Part shown: piece by piece, positions 48,637 to 58,133 of the stretch
Layout of the letters: each line of letters starts with the position of its first letter
Position numbering within the stretch: the first letter of the stretch is position 1
Source of the DNA: Marinobacter sp. F4218
GTDB lineage: Bacteria; Pseudomonadota; Gammaproteobacteria; Pseudomonadales; Oleiphilaceae
Direction of reading: 5' to 3'
Assembly (NCBI RefSeq): GCF_019443085.1
Contig: NZ_JAHZIL010000003.1
Coordinates: 1,116,001 to 1,180,000, forward strand
Length of the DNA stretch: 64,000 nt
Program-made: the position numbers and the translations under genes
The notes under the pieces: model-generated
What the model saw: only the letters and a program-made list of their open reading frames with translations
Database searches by the model: none
Told to the model about the DNA's origin: nothing

Positions 48637-49887
48637 ATGTCTGCCCTAGAAGCTGTTCTGATCGCTCTTGCTGTTCTGGCGCTGCTTGGCGTCATTTTCG
48701 AGGAAGTCATTCACATCAACAAAGCCAAGGTGACGCTGTTCTTTGGCACCCTGAGCTGGATTCTTCTGTTTCTTGCCAGCGGAAGTGAGGGCGAAACCGC
48801 TGCTATCTCGACCGGCCTGTCTGAAAGCATTGCCGAGATAGCGGGTCTTTGGTTGTTCCTGGTCGCAGCTATGACCTTCGTTGCTTACCTGAACAAGAAA
48901 GGGATGATCGAGAACCTGATTTACCTGATCATGCCGAAGCAGGTAAGCGAACGAAAGCTGCTGTTTCTGACCGGACTTTTCTGTTTCATTTTCTCGTCTT
49001 TGGCAGACAATATCACCGCTACGTTAGTCTCATGCTCACTGATCCTGTCGCTGGATCTGGACCTGAAAAAACGCCTTCAGTTTGTCACCCTGGTGGTCTT
49101 CGCGGTGAATTCCGGAGGCGTCTCACTGATTACCGGCGACGTCACCACGCTGATGATATTCCTCGCGGACAAGGTGGAAATACTGACATTGCTCACCCTT
49201 GCCATCCCCGCGTCCATCACCGTATTTGTGCTCGCAGTTTTCCTGTCACGGGGTCTGACCGGTATCGTCACCCTGCGTTCCACGCGCAATGAAATCCGAC
49301 CGGTCGATGCCGTCATCAGCGGACTGTTTTTGTTAACAATCCTGGGCACAATCAGCGGCAACGCTCTGTTTGGCGTACCGCCGGTACTGACCTTCCTGTT
49401 CGGACTTTCGGTCATGTTCCTGGTATCCCGATTCATGAGCGATGATTCCGACCTGGACCCGATCCTCGAATACATTCGTATCATTGAGTTCGAGACGTTG
49501 CTGTTCTTCCTTGGCATCCTGCTTCTGGTTGGCATGCTCAAGGAAATCCATGCGCTCGATTCTTTAGTTGCCATTTACGATGTATTGCCGCCGCTGTACG
49601 CCAATTACCTGATGGGCATTTTCTCGGCAGTGATCGATAACGTGCCGTTGACCGCGGCCCTGCTCAAAGCCGGCATTACCATGAGCCCGGGCGAGTGGAT
49701 GGGGCTGACCTACGCGGTCGGCGTCGGAGGTTCACTGCTCCTCATCGGCTCCGCCGCCGGCATCGTGGCAATGAGCAAAATCCCGGGGCTGACCTTTGGT
49801 GCCTACATGCGGTATCTTGCCCACCTTCTGGTGGCCTACACGCTGGGCTATGCCGGGGTGTTCATGCTCGGACGTTTCATCAACTGA
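48637..49887 (+). CDS. nhaD: NhaD-type Na+/H+ antiporter
   Basis: The 416-residue membrane protein has about 12 helices of the ion transporter superfamily. Motifs include FIFSSLADNITATLVSC, VNSGGVSLITGDVTTLMIF and MGIFSAVIDNVPLTAALL, which are typical of NhaD. It expels Na+ or Li+ in exchange for protons, fitting a marine or halophilic host. The following exchanger gene starts 9 bases later, so the two are probably one operon. Confidence 0.93.
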   Translation: MSALEAVLIALAVLALLGVIFEEVIHINKAKVTLFFGTLSWILLFLASGSEGETAAISTGLSESIAEIAGLWLFLVAAMTFVAYLNKKGMIENLIYLIMPKQVSERKLLFLTGLFCFIFSSLADNITATLVSCSLILSLDLDLKKRLQFVTLVVFAVNSGGVSLITGDVTTLMIFLADKVEILTLLTLAIPASITVFVLAVFLSRGLTGIVTLRSTRNEIRPVDAVISGLFLLTILGTISGNALFGVPPVLTFLFGLSVMFLVSRFMSDDSDLDPILEYIRIIEFETLLFFLGILLLVGMLKEIHALDSLVAIYDVLPPLYANYLMGIFSAVIDNVPLTAALLKAGITMSPGEWMGLTYAVGVGGSLLLIGSAAGIVAMSKIPGLTFGAYMRYLAHLLVAYTLGYAGVFMLGRFIN

Positions 49888-49896
49888 GGTTTTTCT

Positions 49897-50880
49897 ATGC
49901 TAATGGCTGTGGGCGCAATCATTGCCGGACTGATTTTGCTGGTCTGGAGTGCCGATAAATTCGTCGAGGGTGCTGCCGCGACCGCCAAGCACCTGGGCAT
50001 GCCCTCGCTGCTGATTGGCATGGTGATCATCGGCTTCGGCACCTCCGCCCCGGAACTTGCGGTATCCGCGATGGCAGCGGCCGACGGCAACCCCGGCCTG
50101 GCCCTGGGTAACGGCTACGGTTCGAACATCACCAACATCGCCCTGATCGTTGGCCTGACTGCGATCATCGCCCCCATCGCCGTGCACTCCCAGGTGATCC
50201 GCAAAGAACTGCCCTTGCTGGTGGTACTGACGCTGATTGCCGGCGCCCAACTGATAGACGGTGAGCTCTCGCGCCTTGATGGCTGGGTACTGCTCGCGGT
50301 GTTTGCGGCCGTCATGGGCTGGTCCATTTTCCAGGGCCTGCGCGGGAAGGACGATACTCTCGCTGGCGAGGCGGAGGCGCAAGTGATCGCTCACCCCATG
50401 CCTCTGAAAACGGCCATTGTCTGGCTGGTGGTCGGGCTGATTCTGCTGATCGTGAGTTCACGGCTTCTGGTCTGGGGCGCGGTGACCATTGCCCAGGCGC
50501 TCGGCGTGAGTGATCTGATTATTGGTCTGACCATCGTCGCCATCGGTACCTCGCTGCCGGAACTGGCCTCGGCCCTCGCCGCCGTCAAGAAGAACGAACA
50601 CGACCTGATCCTGGGCAACATTCTCGGCTCCGGAATCTTCAACACCCTGGCGGTCGTAGGCCTGGCCGCAGCCATTGAACCATTGAGGGTCGACCCGGAA
50701 GTCCTGTATCGGGACTGGACCCTTATGCTGGCCCTGACGGTAGGACTGCTGCTGATGGGCTCTGGCCTCACGGGCTGGCGACGACTCGTGAGTCGCGCGG
50801 ACGGCGCCGTCCTCCTTATCGTCTACGTGGCCTACACCGGCTACCTGTTTTCCACGGTGGTATCCGCGTCCACGGCGTGA
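49897..50880 (+). CDS. Calcium/sodium antiporter (YrbG family)
   Basis: The 327-residue protein has two repeats of five helices each with the alpha motifs MVIIGFGTSAPELAVS (first half) and TIVAIGTSLPELASAL (second half), which form the ion-binding site of the CaCA family. It likely exports Ca2+ in exchange for Na+ or H+. AGGT precedes the ATG. Directly follows nhaD, suggesting joint ion homeostasis. Confidence 0.93.
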   Translation: MLMAVGAIIAGLILLVWSADKFVEGAAATAKHLGMPSLLIGMVIIGFGTSAPELAVSAMAAADGNPGLALGNGYGSNITNIALIVGLTAIIAPIAVHSQVIRKELPLLVVLTLIAGAQLIDGELSRLDGWVLLAVFAAVMGWSIFQGLRGKDDTLAGEAEAQVIAHPMPLKTAIVWLVVGLILLIVSSRLLVWGAVTIAQALGVSDLIIGLTIVAIGTSLPELASALAAVKKNEHDLILGNILGSGIFNTLAVVGLAAAIEPLRVDPEVLYRDWTLMLALTVGLLLMGSGLTGWRRLVSRADGAVLLIVYVAYTGYLFSTVVSASTA

Positions 50881-50901
50881 CCCCCCCGCAACGGCGGTCA
50901 G

Positions 50902-51666
50902 TTACTCTGCCTCGCCGTTGCCCAGTAACTCTTCAAGCCTGCCCCGCACGTCGGTCATGACCTCCTCGAGATCCGCCTTGGTCTTGCCGGCCGTGTCCAG
51001 GGGGGTGCCAACACGAACATCGACCGGCTGACCCAGATTGATCTGCCAGGTCCGCGCCGGCAGCACACGATGAATCCCGCGGATGGCGACGGGTACGATC
51101 ACGGCTTCGGTATCCAGGGCGAGATGGAAACAGCCTTTCTTGAAGGGCAGCAGTTTGCCGTCTGGCGAACGCGTGCCTTCCGGCGACGCCCATAACACAA
51201 TGCCGCTTTCCATCATGGCGCGGGCGCGGTTGAGGTCTTCCACGGCACGCTGGCGGTTGGACCGATCCACGGAGGGAAATTCTCCCGCCCGCATGGCGTG
51301 ACCTAGCAGAGGAATGCTGAACAGTTCTTTCTTCGCCAACATCCTGATGGAGCCGGGGAACGAGACGAAGGTCACCGGAATGTCGTAGTGGCTGGCGTGG
51401 GTGCACATGATGATGTAGCGGCGGCCGTCCCCGAAATCCGGCACCGCCCCCCGCACCGCCAGACTCGCCCGCACCAGTCGCAACAGCGCCGCCGACCATT
51501 CCCGGCAATACTGATCCACAATCGGTCGGTTCAGTCTGCCAAACAGCGCCCTCAGCAGGATCAGCAGCGAATACAGGGCCGTTAAGCCCACCGAGCCCAG
51601 CACCACCCCGGCGCGCCGGAGCAGCGTGGCAGACTCCGTCAGCGGGTTCATTTTCAGTCGAATCAT
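50902..51666 (-). CDS. 1-acyl-glycerol-3-phosphate acyltransferase-like protein
   Basis: A 254-residue PlsC-family protein with one N-terminal membrane helix (about 15-40). The catalytic motif is CTHASHYD (an HxxxxD form, HASHYD), then REGEF-like MRAGEFPSVDR, and FPEGTRS-like ASPEGTRSPDG. It transfers an acyl chain to a lysophospholipid or a related glycerol substrate at the inner membrane. The ATG at 51666 was chosen because longer frames add unlike sequence. Convergent with the exchanger gene. Confidence 0.85.
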   Translation of the reverse strand: MIRLKMNPLTESATLLRRAGVVLGSVGLTALYSLLILLRALFGRLNRPIVDQYCREWSAALLRLVRASLAVRGAVPDFGDGRRYIIMCTHASHYDIPVTFVSFPGSIRMLAKKELFSIPLLGHAMRAGEFPSVDRSNRQRAVEDLNRARAMMESGIVLWASPEGTRSPDGKLLPFKKGCFHLALDTEAVIVPVAIRGIHRVLPARTWQINLGQPVDVRVGTPLDTAGKTKADLEEVMTDVRGRLEELLGNGEAE

Positions 51667-51865
51667 CAGCACACCACCGTTCCAGATATCCCCGGGTCCT
51701 TCGCGTCCGCCGCGGATTATAGCGACTCGCGGCGGCTCTGAATAACCACCCCTCGGATTGATCATTAAGTGATCAGGCACTATAAGTAATAAAGATATTC
51801 TTTGCTTCAGGTAGCGCCTCAGCGAAGAGTCAACCGTCAAATAACAAGACCGAGGGAGACGGATC
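51667..51865. promoter_or_regulatory. Divergent promoter region of acyltransferase and sorA
   Basis: No gene seen. TGATCA-TTAAG-TGATCA at about 51759-51775 is an inverted arrangement that could bind a regulator of the sulfite-oxidase operon. GGGAGA lies before the sorA ATG. Confidence 0.35.
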
Positions 51866-53092
51866 ATGAAACAGGGAACCAGCATTCAGCGGGGTGCAAA
51901 TGACCCCGGGCTTATCAACCAGGGGCGACGCCAGATTCTTTTGGGCAGCGCCGGCGCCATGGCCGCCGTTAGCCTGCTGGGATTCGCGCCACTGGCGAAA
52001 GCGGAAGAACCCAAGACCCTGCCTGACTACGCCGCCTGGAAGGAACGGAACGCGCTCATCGTCCACAGCACCAACACCATGGAAACCCGACGGGATGCCA
52101 TTGGCCAGGGTGTCGTCACACCGAGCGACCGGCTGTTCGTCCGCAACAACCTGCCGACCCCTCCCGAGTCCATCGTCGCCGACAGGGACGCCTGGGAGGT
52201 CCGGATTGAGGGCGTGAAGAACCCGAAAACGATGACCATCGGCGAGCTCAAGGACATCGGCGTCACAACCACAGCGTCGGTGCTGCAGTGCTCAGGGAAT
52301 GGCCGCGCCTTCTTTCCACATGGCGCCGGAGGAACCCAGTGGTCGGTTGGTGCGGCCGGCTGCGTGATGTGGACCGGTGTCCCCCTGAAGGATGTAGTGG
52401 CAGCCCTTGGTGGCATGGCCGACGGTATGGAATACATCACCAGTACCGGCGGCGAGGAGCTGCCGGATGGGCTGGATCCGAAACAGGTGACAGTGGAGCG
52501 TTCGGTGCCGACCCGGGCCCTGGAAAACGCCCTGCTGGCCTGGGAGATGAACGACGAACCTCTGCCCCTGACTCACGGCGGCCCGCTGCGGATGGTGGTG
52601 CCGGGATTCTACGGCGTCAATAACGTCAAATACGTCAAACAGGTCGCCTTTACCGAGAACCAGACCGACGTGAAGATCCAGGCCTCCAGCTACCGCATCC
52701 GCGATGTTGGCGAGAAGGGATCGCCGGACCAGCCGTCCATGTGGGAGATGAACGTGAAGTCCTGGGTCACTTCCCCCCTCGAAACCGGGACCAGCGGACG
52801 CAACATGATTTACGGCGTGGCGCTGGGTGGCACAGTTCCCCTGGACAAAGTCGAGGTCTCGATCGATGGCGGCAAGTCCTGGAAGGCCGCACGTTTTCTC
52901 GGGCCGGACCTGGGCCCCTTCGCCTGGCGGCCATTCGTGATGGCCACCGACCTGTCGCCGGGCGAATATCGGATCGTCAGCAAGGCGACCGATGTCGAGG
53001 GCAATAGCCAGCCGGAGGGGCGGATCGACAATGAGCGAGGTTATGGCCACAACGGCTGGAGCGACCATGGCGTGACCGTTGCCGTCAGTTAA
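51866..53092 (+). CDS. sorA: Sulfite:cytochrome c oxidoreductase molybdenum subunit
   Basis: The 408-residue protein has a Tat signal (NQGRRQILLGSAGAMAAVSLLGF, in part RRQILLG). The sulfite-oxidase molybdenum-cofactor domain follows, with the cofactor Cys in VLQCSGNGRAFF (~135) and RMVVPGFYG; then comes a Mo-co dimerisation domain (VALGGTVPLDKVEVSIDGG). It oxidises sulfite in the periplasm. A cytochrome c gene follows 63 bases later, so this is probably a SorAB pair. Confidence 0.9.
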   Translation: MKQGTSIQRGANDPGLINQGRRQILLGSAGAMAAVSLLGFAPLAKAEEPKTLPDYAAWKERNALIVHSTNTMETRRDAIGQGVVTPSDRLFVRNNLPTPPESIVADRDAWEVRIEGVKNPKTMTIGELKDIGVTTTASVLQCSGNGRAFFPHGAGGTQWSVGAAGCVMWTGVPLKDVVAALGGMADGMEYITSTGGEELPDGLDPKQVTVERSVPTRALENALLAWEMNDEPLPLTHGGPLRMVVPGFYGVNNVKYVKQVAFTENQTDVKIQASSYRIRDVGEKGSPDQPSMWEMNVKSWVTSPLETGTSGRNMIYGVALGGTVPLDKVEVSIDGGKSWKAARFLGPDLGPFAWRPFVMATDLSPGEYRIVSKATDVEGNSQPEGRIDNERGYGHNGWSDHGVTVAVS

Positions 53093-53155
53093 AGCCAAAT
53101 GGGGGGCGGTGCGCAGCCTGGGCCGCCCCTGTCGTCGCCTTTCTGGATCGAAGCC

Positions 53156-53476
53156 ATGATCAAGCATTCAGCACTGAGCCTTGCCTGGGTTTTATTGGCC
53201 ACCAACGCCATCGCGGACGAACTGGTCGAACAGGGCAAGAAAGTCTTTATGGAACTGGCCCAGCCGTCCTGCACCATCTGCCACACTCTCTCGGATGCCG
53301 GCTCTGCGGGTGAAATCGGTCCGAACCTCGATGAACTGGCCCCCTCGGAGACCCAGGTCCAGAATGCTGTGAAAGGCGGAGTGGGCCTCATGCCGGCATT
53401 CAGTGATTCGCTCTCGGAGGAGCAGATCCGTGCGGTCGCCCACTACGTGGCCTCGGTGGCGGGGAACAGCCCATAA
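53156..53476 (+). CDS. sorB: Cytochrome c subunit, sulfite oxidase partner
   Basis: A 106-residue small c-type cytochrome with a signal peptide (ALSLAWVLLATNAIA), one haem motif CTICH, and the sixth-ligand Met in GLMPAFSDSL. The C-terminal RAVAHYVASVAG is normal for the class. It takes electrons from SorA and passes them to the respiratory chain. The ATG at 53156 is chosen because the signal peptide begins there. Confidence 0.88.
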   Translation: MIKHSALSLAWVLLATNAIADELVEQGKKVFMELAQPSCTICHTLSDAGSAGEIGPNLDELAPSETQVQNAVKGGVGLMPAFSDSLSEEQIRAVAHYVASVAGNSP

Positions 53477-53478
53477 AA

Positions 53479-53500
53479 AAACGGGGCTTTCGCCCCGTTT
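53479..53500. terminator. Bidirectional terminator between sorB and msrB
   Basis: AAACGGGGCTTTCGCCCCGTTT is a perfect stem with a short loop, flanked by As on the left and Ts on the right, placed between convergent genes. Confidence 0.85.
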
Positions 53501-53504
53501 CCTG

Positions 53505-53930
53505 TTACCCGTTTTCCTTGAACACCATGGCAACGGAGTTCAGGCAGTAACGCTGACCGGTCGGCGGCGGACCGTCAGGGAAGACGTGCCCCAGGTGGCT
53601 ATCGCACCGCGGGCAGCGAATCTCAGTACGCGCCATACCCAGACTGGTATCTTCCAGATACCGGATGTGCTCCGGATCGTAAGGCTGAAAAAAGCTGGGC
53701 CAGCCGGTGCCGGAATCGAATTTGGAATCCGAACTGAACAATGGCAGATCACACAGTCGGCAGTGATAGGCTCCGCTCTTCTTGTTGTCCAGCAGGGTGC
53801 CGCAGAACGGGTGCTCAGTGCCGTGATCAAGCAGCACCTGGCGCTCTTCCGGCGTCAGGTCGGCTGCCCTCTCATCGATTTGCGCTTTGGTCAGCGGTGT
53901 CAGGTCGTAACCCGTAGCAGAAACACTCAT
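53505..53930 (-). CDS. msrB: Peptide methionine (R)-sulfoxide reductase
   Basis: The 141-residue MsrB has two zinc-binding CxxC pairs (CRLCDLPLF and [10 protein letters not shown]), the fold motif GTGWPSFF, and the catalytic Cys in RYCLNSVAM. It repairs R-methionine sulfoxide. It lies 11 bases downstream of msrA on the same strand. GAGGT precedes the ATG. Confidence 0.95.
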   Translation of the reverse strand: MSVSATGYDLTPLTKAQIDERAADLTPEERQVLLDHGTEHPFCGTLLDNKKSGAYHCRLCDLPLFSSDSKFDSGTGWPSFFQPYDPEHIRYLEDTSLGMARTEIRCPRCDSHLGHVFPDGPPPTGQRYCLNSVAMVFKENG

Positions 53931-53941
53931 CGTTTACCTCT

Positions 53942-54598
53942 TCAGGCCGTGTTGTTGTCAGAGTCGTTATCGACGAACTCCGGTTTCAGGCGATCGCCGT
54001 AGTTGTCCACCAGTTTTTCCATTTTCGGGGCAGCCACCGCCATGATATACGGCTGATAGGGATTGCGCGCCGCAAAATTCTGATGGTAGGCCTCAGCCGG
54101 ATGGAACGCTTCCAGCGGCTCGAGCGTTGTTACTATGGGCGCCGGATAAACGCCGGCTGCATCCAGTTGTTGGATGTAGGCTTCGGCAATCTGTTTCTGG
54201 TCCGGCGTTTCGTAGAATACCGCCGAGCGGTACTGGGTACCCCGGTCGTTACCCTGGCGGTTCAGTTGGGTCGGGTCGTGCGCCACGGAGAAGAATACCT
54301 TAAGCAGCGCCCCGAAACTGACTTTCGACGGGTCATAGTGGATATCCACGACTTCGGCGTGGCCGGTTGTTCCGGTGCAGACGGCTTCATAATTGGCGGT
54401 TTCGGCGCTGCCTCCGGCATAGCCTGATTCCACTTTGTTGACACCGTCCATGGCGAGAAATACCGCTTCAACGCACCAGAAGCAGCCGCCACCCAGGACA
54501 AGACGGGCTTCAGTGTCAGTCTGCGGCAGATCCTGCTCCGGGTCGGGGAAACGGCTTCGGGGCACATTCAGCCCTGGAATATCGCACGATGTCACCAT
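53942..54598 (-). CDS. msrA: Peptide methionine (S)-sulfoxide reductase
   Basis: The 218-residue MsrA has the catalytic GGCFWCVEAVF, GYAGG, and NRQGNDRGTQYRSAVF motifs. It repairs S-methionine sulfoxide and so complements the adjacent msrB. The ATG at 54598 was chosen because GAGGA lies 5 bases upstream; an alternative TTG start at 54640 would add 14 residues. Confidence 0.94.
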   Translation of the reverse strand: MVTSCDIPGLNVPRSRFPDPEQDLPQTDTEARLVLGGGCFWCVEAVFLAMDGVNKVESGYAGGSAETANYEAVCTGTTGHAEVVDIHYDPSKVSFGALLKVFFSVAHDPTQLNRQGNDRGTQYRSAVFYETPDQKQIAEAYIQQLDAAGVYPAPIVTTLEPLEAFHPAEAYHQNFAARNPYQPYIMAVAAPKMEKLVDNYGDRLKPEFVDNDSDNNTA

Positions 54599-54814
54599 GA
54601 TGTCCTCGATTCTCAAATGCGGTTGATTGGGGGCGTTCAATGTTCAAGATTGTGGCTGTTACGGTGTAATTTTACCAATGGCTCAGTCGGGGCGTCCGAA
54701 CATGAACATTGCGTTCGTTTGGTTGCATACCCCGGAGTGCCAACCATACTGACAGGCAGGGTTTGCCACTATGCGATCTGACAATCGCCCGTTCGGCACA
54801 TCAAGGACAGAAAG

Positions 54815-55789
54815 ATGACGGCAAGGGCTCGCACACCTCAAAATCAGGATGAGTTGCTGGAGTATCGCCTCAGCCTCAGGCTGGGACCGGTCCACGCGCG
54901 CCAGAGACTCAACATCGAACGGGAAGCCGAGGCCCTCGTGTTCGGCCGCCGGGGATCCTCCTTCCACCTGGAAAACGTCGCCAACGCGCCTGGCTTCATA
55001 CGTTTCTGCCTGAAACTGGTCGGTCTCTTCGGTCGCGGACAGGATAACAGCCGACGCATCGACACCGTCTACAACCGTTTTCGCCTGCCTGATCTTCCGG
55101 CAGCCTTCGAGGGCTTCCGCATCCTTCATCTGACCGACCTGCATGTGGACATGGACGAGGCCAATCTGAAGGCCGTGATTCGCCAGATTGAGCCCCTGGA
55201 CTATGATCTCTGCGTACTCACGGGCGACTATCGACGCCTGACCTGGGGCCCGGTGGACGAGGCCCTGGAGGGTATGTTGCAGCTGCGTGATGCCATTCGC
55301 GGCAAGGCCTATGCCGTGCTGGGCAATCACGACAGCGTCCGCATGGTGCCTGGCCTTGAGGACATGGGCTATTCACTGTTGATGAACGAAATGCTGCCCA
55401 TCGAGCACAACGGCGCGCAGATCTATCTTGCTGGCGTGGACGACGCCCATTTCTACAAGGTGCACAACCTGCATCGGGCGGGGGACGACATTCCCCTTAA
55501 CGGCACCAGCATCCTGCTGAGCCACACCCCGGAAATCTGGCGGGAAGCCGCGCACGCCGGCTACGACGTATTCCTCTGCGGTCACACCCACGGCGGTCAG
55601 ATCTGCCTGCCGGGCGGCATACCGGTGACACTGGATTCGGACTGCCCGCGCCACCTCGGCCGAGGGTACTGGCAGGCCAATGGCATGCAGGGCTATACGT
55701 CTCCGGGCTCGGGCACTTCGGTCGTCAATGTCCGGCTGAACTGTCCCCCGGAGGTGACGGTCCATACCCTCACCCGAGGTCCCCAGTGA
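54815..55789 (+). CDS. Calcineurin-like metallophosphoesterase
   Basis: The 324-residue protein has the metal-binding motifs of calcineurin-like phosphoesterases: LTDLHVDM, LTGDYR, GNHDS, LSHTPE and GHTHGGQ. The N-terminal ~85 residues are basic and not recognised; no signal peptide was seen. It resembles YaeI/LpxH-neighbouring membrane-associated enzymes in layout, but the substrate is unknown. AAGGA precedes the ATG. Convergent with the next gene. Confidence 0.85.
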   Translation: MTARARTPQNQDELLEYRLSLRLGPVHARQRLNIEREAEALVFGRRGSSFHLENVANAPGFIRFCLKLVGLFGRGQDNSRRIDTVYNRFRLPDLPAAFEGFRILHLTDLHVDMDEANLKAVIRQIEPLDYDLCVLTGDYRRLTWGPVDEALEGMLQLRDAIRGKAYAVLGNHDSVRMVPGLEDMGYSLLMNEMLPIEHNGAQIYLAGVDDAHFYKVHNLHRAGDDIPLNGTSILLSHTPEIWREAAHAGYDVFLCGHTHGGQICLPGGIPVTLDSDCPRHLGRGYWQANGMQGYTSPGSGTSVVNVRLNCPPEVTVHTLTRGPQ

Positions 55790-55800
55790 CCAGCTAAAGG

Positions 55801-56283
55801 TCAGTGGGGGTGGCGACGGATGCCCAGCCGGTATAGCAGTGGCGAAAACAGTATGTTTGAGGCGGTGAACAGGGCCACGATCAACAACGCGCTCCACCAG
55901 CTAACTGGCAGCCAGATCGCCGCCAATGCCATTGGCAGCGCCGATTCCGGAATCTGATCCAGACCCAGGGCCCTTGCGCTCGAGTCCAGCCCGAGCCGGC
56001 GCTTGGTGAAGCTGCTGACAAGATCGCCCATCAGCCCCAGCAGACCGAACAGCAGACCAAAGGCAAAACCAAGGCCGGCCCACAGGGAAAACAGGGCGCA
56101 ACTAAGGGAACCGGAGATCAGGCCGCGCCAGGTTTTGCTGGTACCCAGGATCGGGCGACCGTCCCGCCACCGCCGGCCGCCATCAATTGGTGCCGCCCAG
56201 TGCCGCTTGAGGACACGGGCCACAACCACCGGTACGCCATTGGCGAGCACCAGCATCACAAACAACTCCAGTGATATCAGCAA
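55801..56283 (-). CDS. CDP-archaeol synthase-like membrane protein
   Basis: A 160-residue protein with about five membrane helices and the motifs GRPILGTSKTWRG and GDLVSSFTKRRLG. These match the CarS/DUF46 family that activates archaeal lipids with CTP; bacterial members exist with unknown substrates. The start is TTG after AAGGAG. It lies 57 bases downstream of fumC on the same strand. Confidence 0.75.
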   Translation of the reverse strand: MLISLELFVMLVLANGVPVVVARVLKRHWAAPIDGGRRWRDGRPILGTSKTWRGLISGSLSCALFSLWAGLGFAFGLLFGLLGLMGDLVSSFTKRRLGLDSSARALGLDQIPESALPMALAAIWLPVSWWSALLIVALFTASNILFSPLLYRLGIRRHPH

Positions 56284-56339
56284 GTACTCGAACTCCTTCT
56301 CGGCCTGATCCTCACCAATCCATCAGCGGTGCCGCAGAT

Positions 56340-57716
56340 TCAGGCGATGCCGCCGCGCGTCAGCTTCAATGGATCCATCAACTGCTCCAGTCGCGTGCGA
56401 CTGAGCCCGCTGCGCTCCTCCGCCACATCGATCACCGGGCGCCCGGTTCGATACGCCTCTTTGGCAATGTCAGCGGCCAGGCTGTAACCAATCTCCGGGT
56501 TCAGCGCAGTCACCAGAACCGGGTTGCGCCCCACACCGGCATCCAGGTTCTCGGCATTGACGCTGAAGTCCCGGATAGCCTTGTCAGCCAGCATGTTGGC
56601 CGAGTTGCTGAGCAGGTCCAGCATATCCAGCAGATTCCCTGCGACCAGTGGCAGCATCACGTTCAACTGGAAGTTCCCGGACTGACCGGCAATGGCGACA
56701 GCGCTGTCGAGCCCCATCACCTGGGCACCGACCATGGCGACCGACTCCGGGATAACCGGGTTCACCTTGCCAGGCATGATGCTGCTGCCGGGCTGCAGGG
56801 CCGGCAGGCTGATCTCGGAGAGGCCATGAATCGGACCACTGTTCATCCAGCGCAGGTCGTTGGCGATCTTGGTCAGTACGATGGCAGTGCCCCGCAGCTG
56901 GGAAGACAGCGCAACCGGCGCATCGACCGCACTCTGTCCCAGGAACTTGTGGTCCAGGGAGCGGAAACCGTGGCTGGTGTTGGCTTTCAGGAACTTGATG
57001 AACTGCTCGGCGAATTCCGGCGCCGCATTGACCCCGGTGCCGACAGCCGTGCCGCCCTGGGGTACCGACAAAAGCTCGTCCGCGGCAGCCTCAACCCGCT
57101 TTTCAGTGGCCAGCAACTGCTCCCGCCAGGTCCGAAGCTCCTGCCCCAACGTGACGGGCATGGCATCCATCAGATGCGTACGCCCGGTTTTGACCTGCTC
57201 CGAAAACTCTGCCTCGCGTTCGTAAATCATCCCGCGCAGATGAGTCAATGCCGGAATCAGCTTCTGCTTCACCGCCATGACGGCGCTGACATGAATCGCC
57301 GTCGGAATCACGTCGTTGGAGCTCTGGCTCATGTTGACGTGATCGTTGGGATGCACTTCCACCCCCTGTTTTCCGGCAATTGCCGCAATCACTTCATTGG
57401 CGTTCATGTTGGTACTGGTGCCAGAGCCGGTCTGATAGCGGTCGACCGGAAACTGATCCGAAAACTCACCCTGCACCAGTGCCTCGCAGGCGGAAACGAT
57501 GGCGTCCCGGAGGTCGTTCTCCAGCAGCCCCAGGCTGGCGTTCGCCTCTGCTGCGGCCCACTTGATGTAAGCAACGGCCGCAATAAAGGCCGGAGGCAGT
57601 GGCTGGCCACTGACCGGAAAGTTCTCCACCGCCCGCTGGGTCTGGGCTCCCCAAAGCGCTTCGGCGGGCACATGGACTTCACCAAGGCTGTCCCGTTCGG
57701 TTCGATACTCGCTCAT
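56340..57716 (-). CDS. fumC: Fumarate hydratase class II
   Basis: The 458-residue enzyme converts fumarate and malate in the TCA cycle. It shows the superfamily signature GSSIMPGKVNP, ALWGAQTQRAVENF near the N-terminus, and TGSGTSTNMNANEV. Length is usual. GGAGG lies before the ATG. Together with mqo at 47 kb it covers fumarate to oxaloacetate. Confidence 0.95.
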   Translation of the reverse strand: MSEYRTERDSLGEVHVPAEALWGAQTQRAVENFPVSGQPLPPAFIAAVAYIKWAAAEANASLGLLENDLRDAIVSACEALVQGEFSDQFPVDRYQTGSGTSTNMNANEVIAAIAGKQGVEVHPNDHVNMSQSSNDVIPTAIHVSAVMAVKQKLIPALTHLRGMIYEREAEFSEQVKTGRTHLMDAMPVTLGQELRTWREQLLATEKRVEAAADELLSVPQGGTAVGTGVNAAPEFAEQFIKFLKANTSHGFRSLDHKFLGQSAVDAPVALSSQLRGTAIVLTKIANDLRWMNSGPIHGLSEISLPALQPGSSIMPGKVNPVIPESVAMVGAQVMGLDSAVAIAGQSGNFQLNVMLPLVAGNLLDMLDLLSNSANMLADKAIRDFSVNAENLDAGVGRNPVLVTALNPEIGYSLAADIAKEAYRTGRPVIDVAEERSGLSRTRLEQLMDPLKLTRGGIA

Positions 57717-57782
57717 ATTCCCTCCTGTCTATCCATTTACACACGGGATTGTCAGCGTCTACGGCACTCCGGCTATTTTGTA

Positions 57783-58064
57783 TCAGCCGGAATTCGATCG
57801 GAGCCGGACATGATCACAAATGCCCGTCACCTGCTCAAAATTCACAATCAGGGTATGCACCGTGTTGGTGTAGGTGTCGTGAAGGTGAAACTTGAACCGG
57901 TGCTGCTTTTCGCCCTGAAGAAAGGCATCGTATTCCCGCACAAGTTCCCTTACGTCTCCGCCCTCGTTCTTTGTCCAGGTTGCATTGAACGGCCCGAGAA
58001 CAGCACCGCCAGCGAGGCAGATGGTCACTTCATGGTTAGTCAGTCCGGATTCCTGGGCACTCAT
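57783..58064 (-). CDS. Hypothetical protein, 93 residues
   Basis: A 93-residue protein of unknown function with GGGGGA before the ATG. It has few hydrophobic stretches and reads as a soluble domain (FKFHLHDTYTNTVHTLIVNF). It lies between the erc/pqq cluster and fumC, 66 bases upstream of the fumC start on the same strand. No family is recognised. Confidence 0.65.
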   Translation of the reverse strand: MSAQESGLTNHEVTICLAGGAVLGPFNATWTKNEGGDVRELVREYDAFLQGEKQHRFKFHLHDTYTNTVHTLIVNFEQVTGICDHVRLRSNSG

Positions 58065-58133
58065 GGTTGCTCCCCCTGTAGTTGAACAACGGATCATCCT
58101 TACATGAGTGTAGTCGTTCCCCGCCCCACCGTT

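Noticed and set aside
56271..58085. A 604-codon plus-strand frame across fumC
   Set aside because: The opposite strand encodes an unmistakable class II fumarase.
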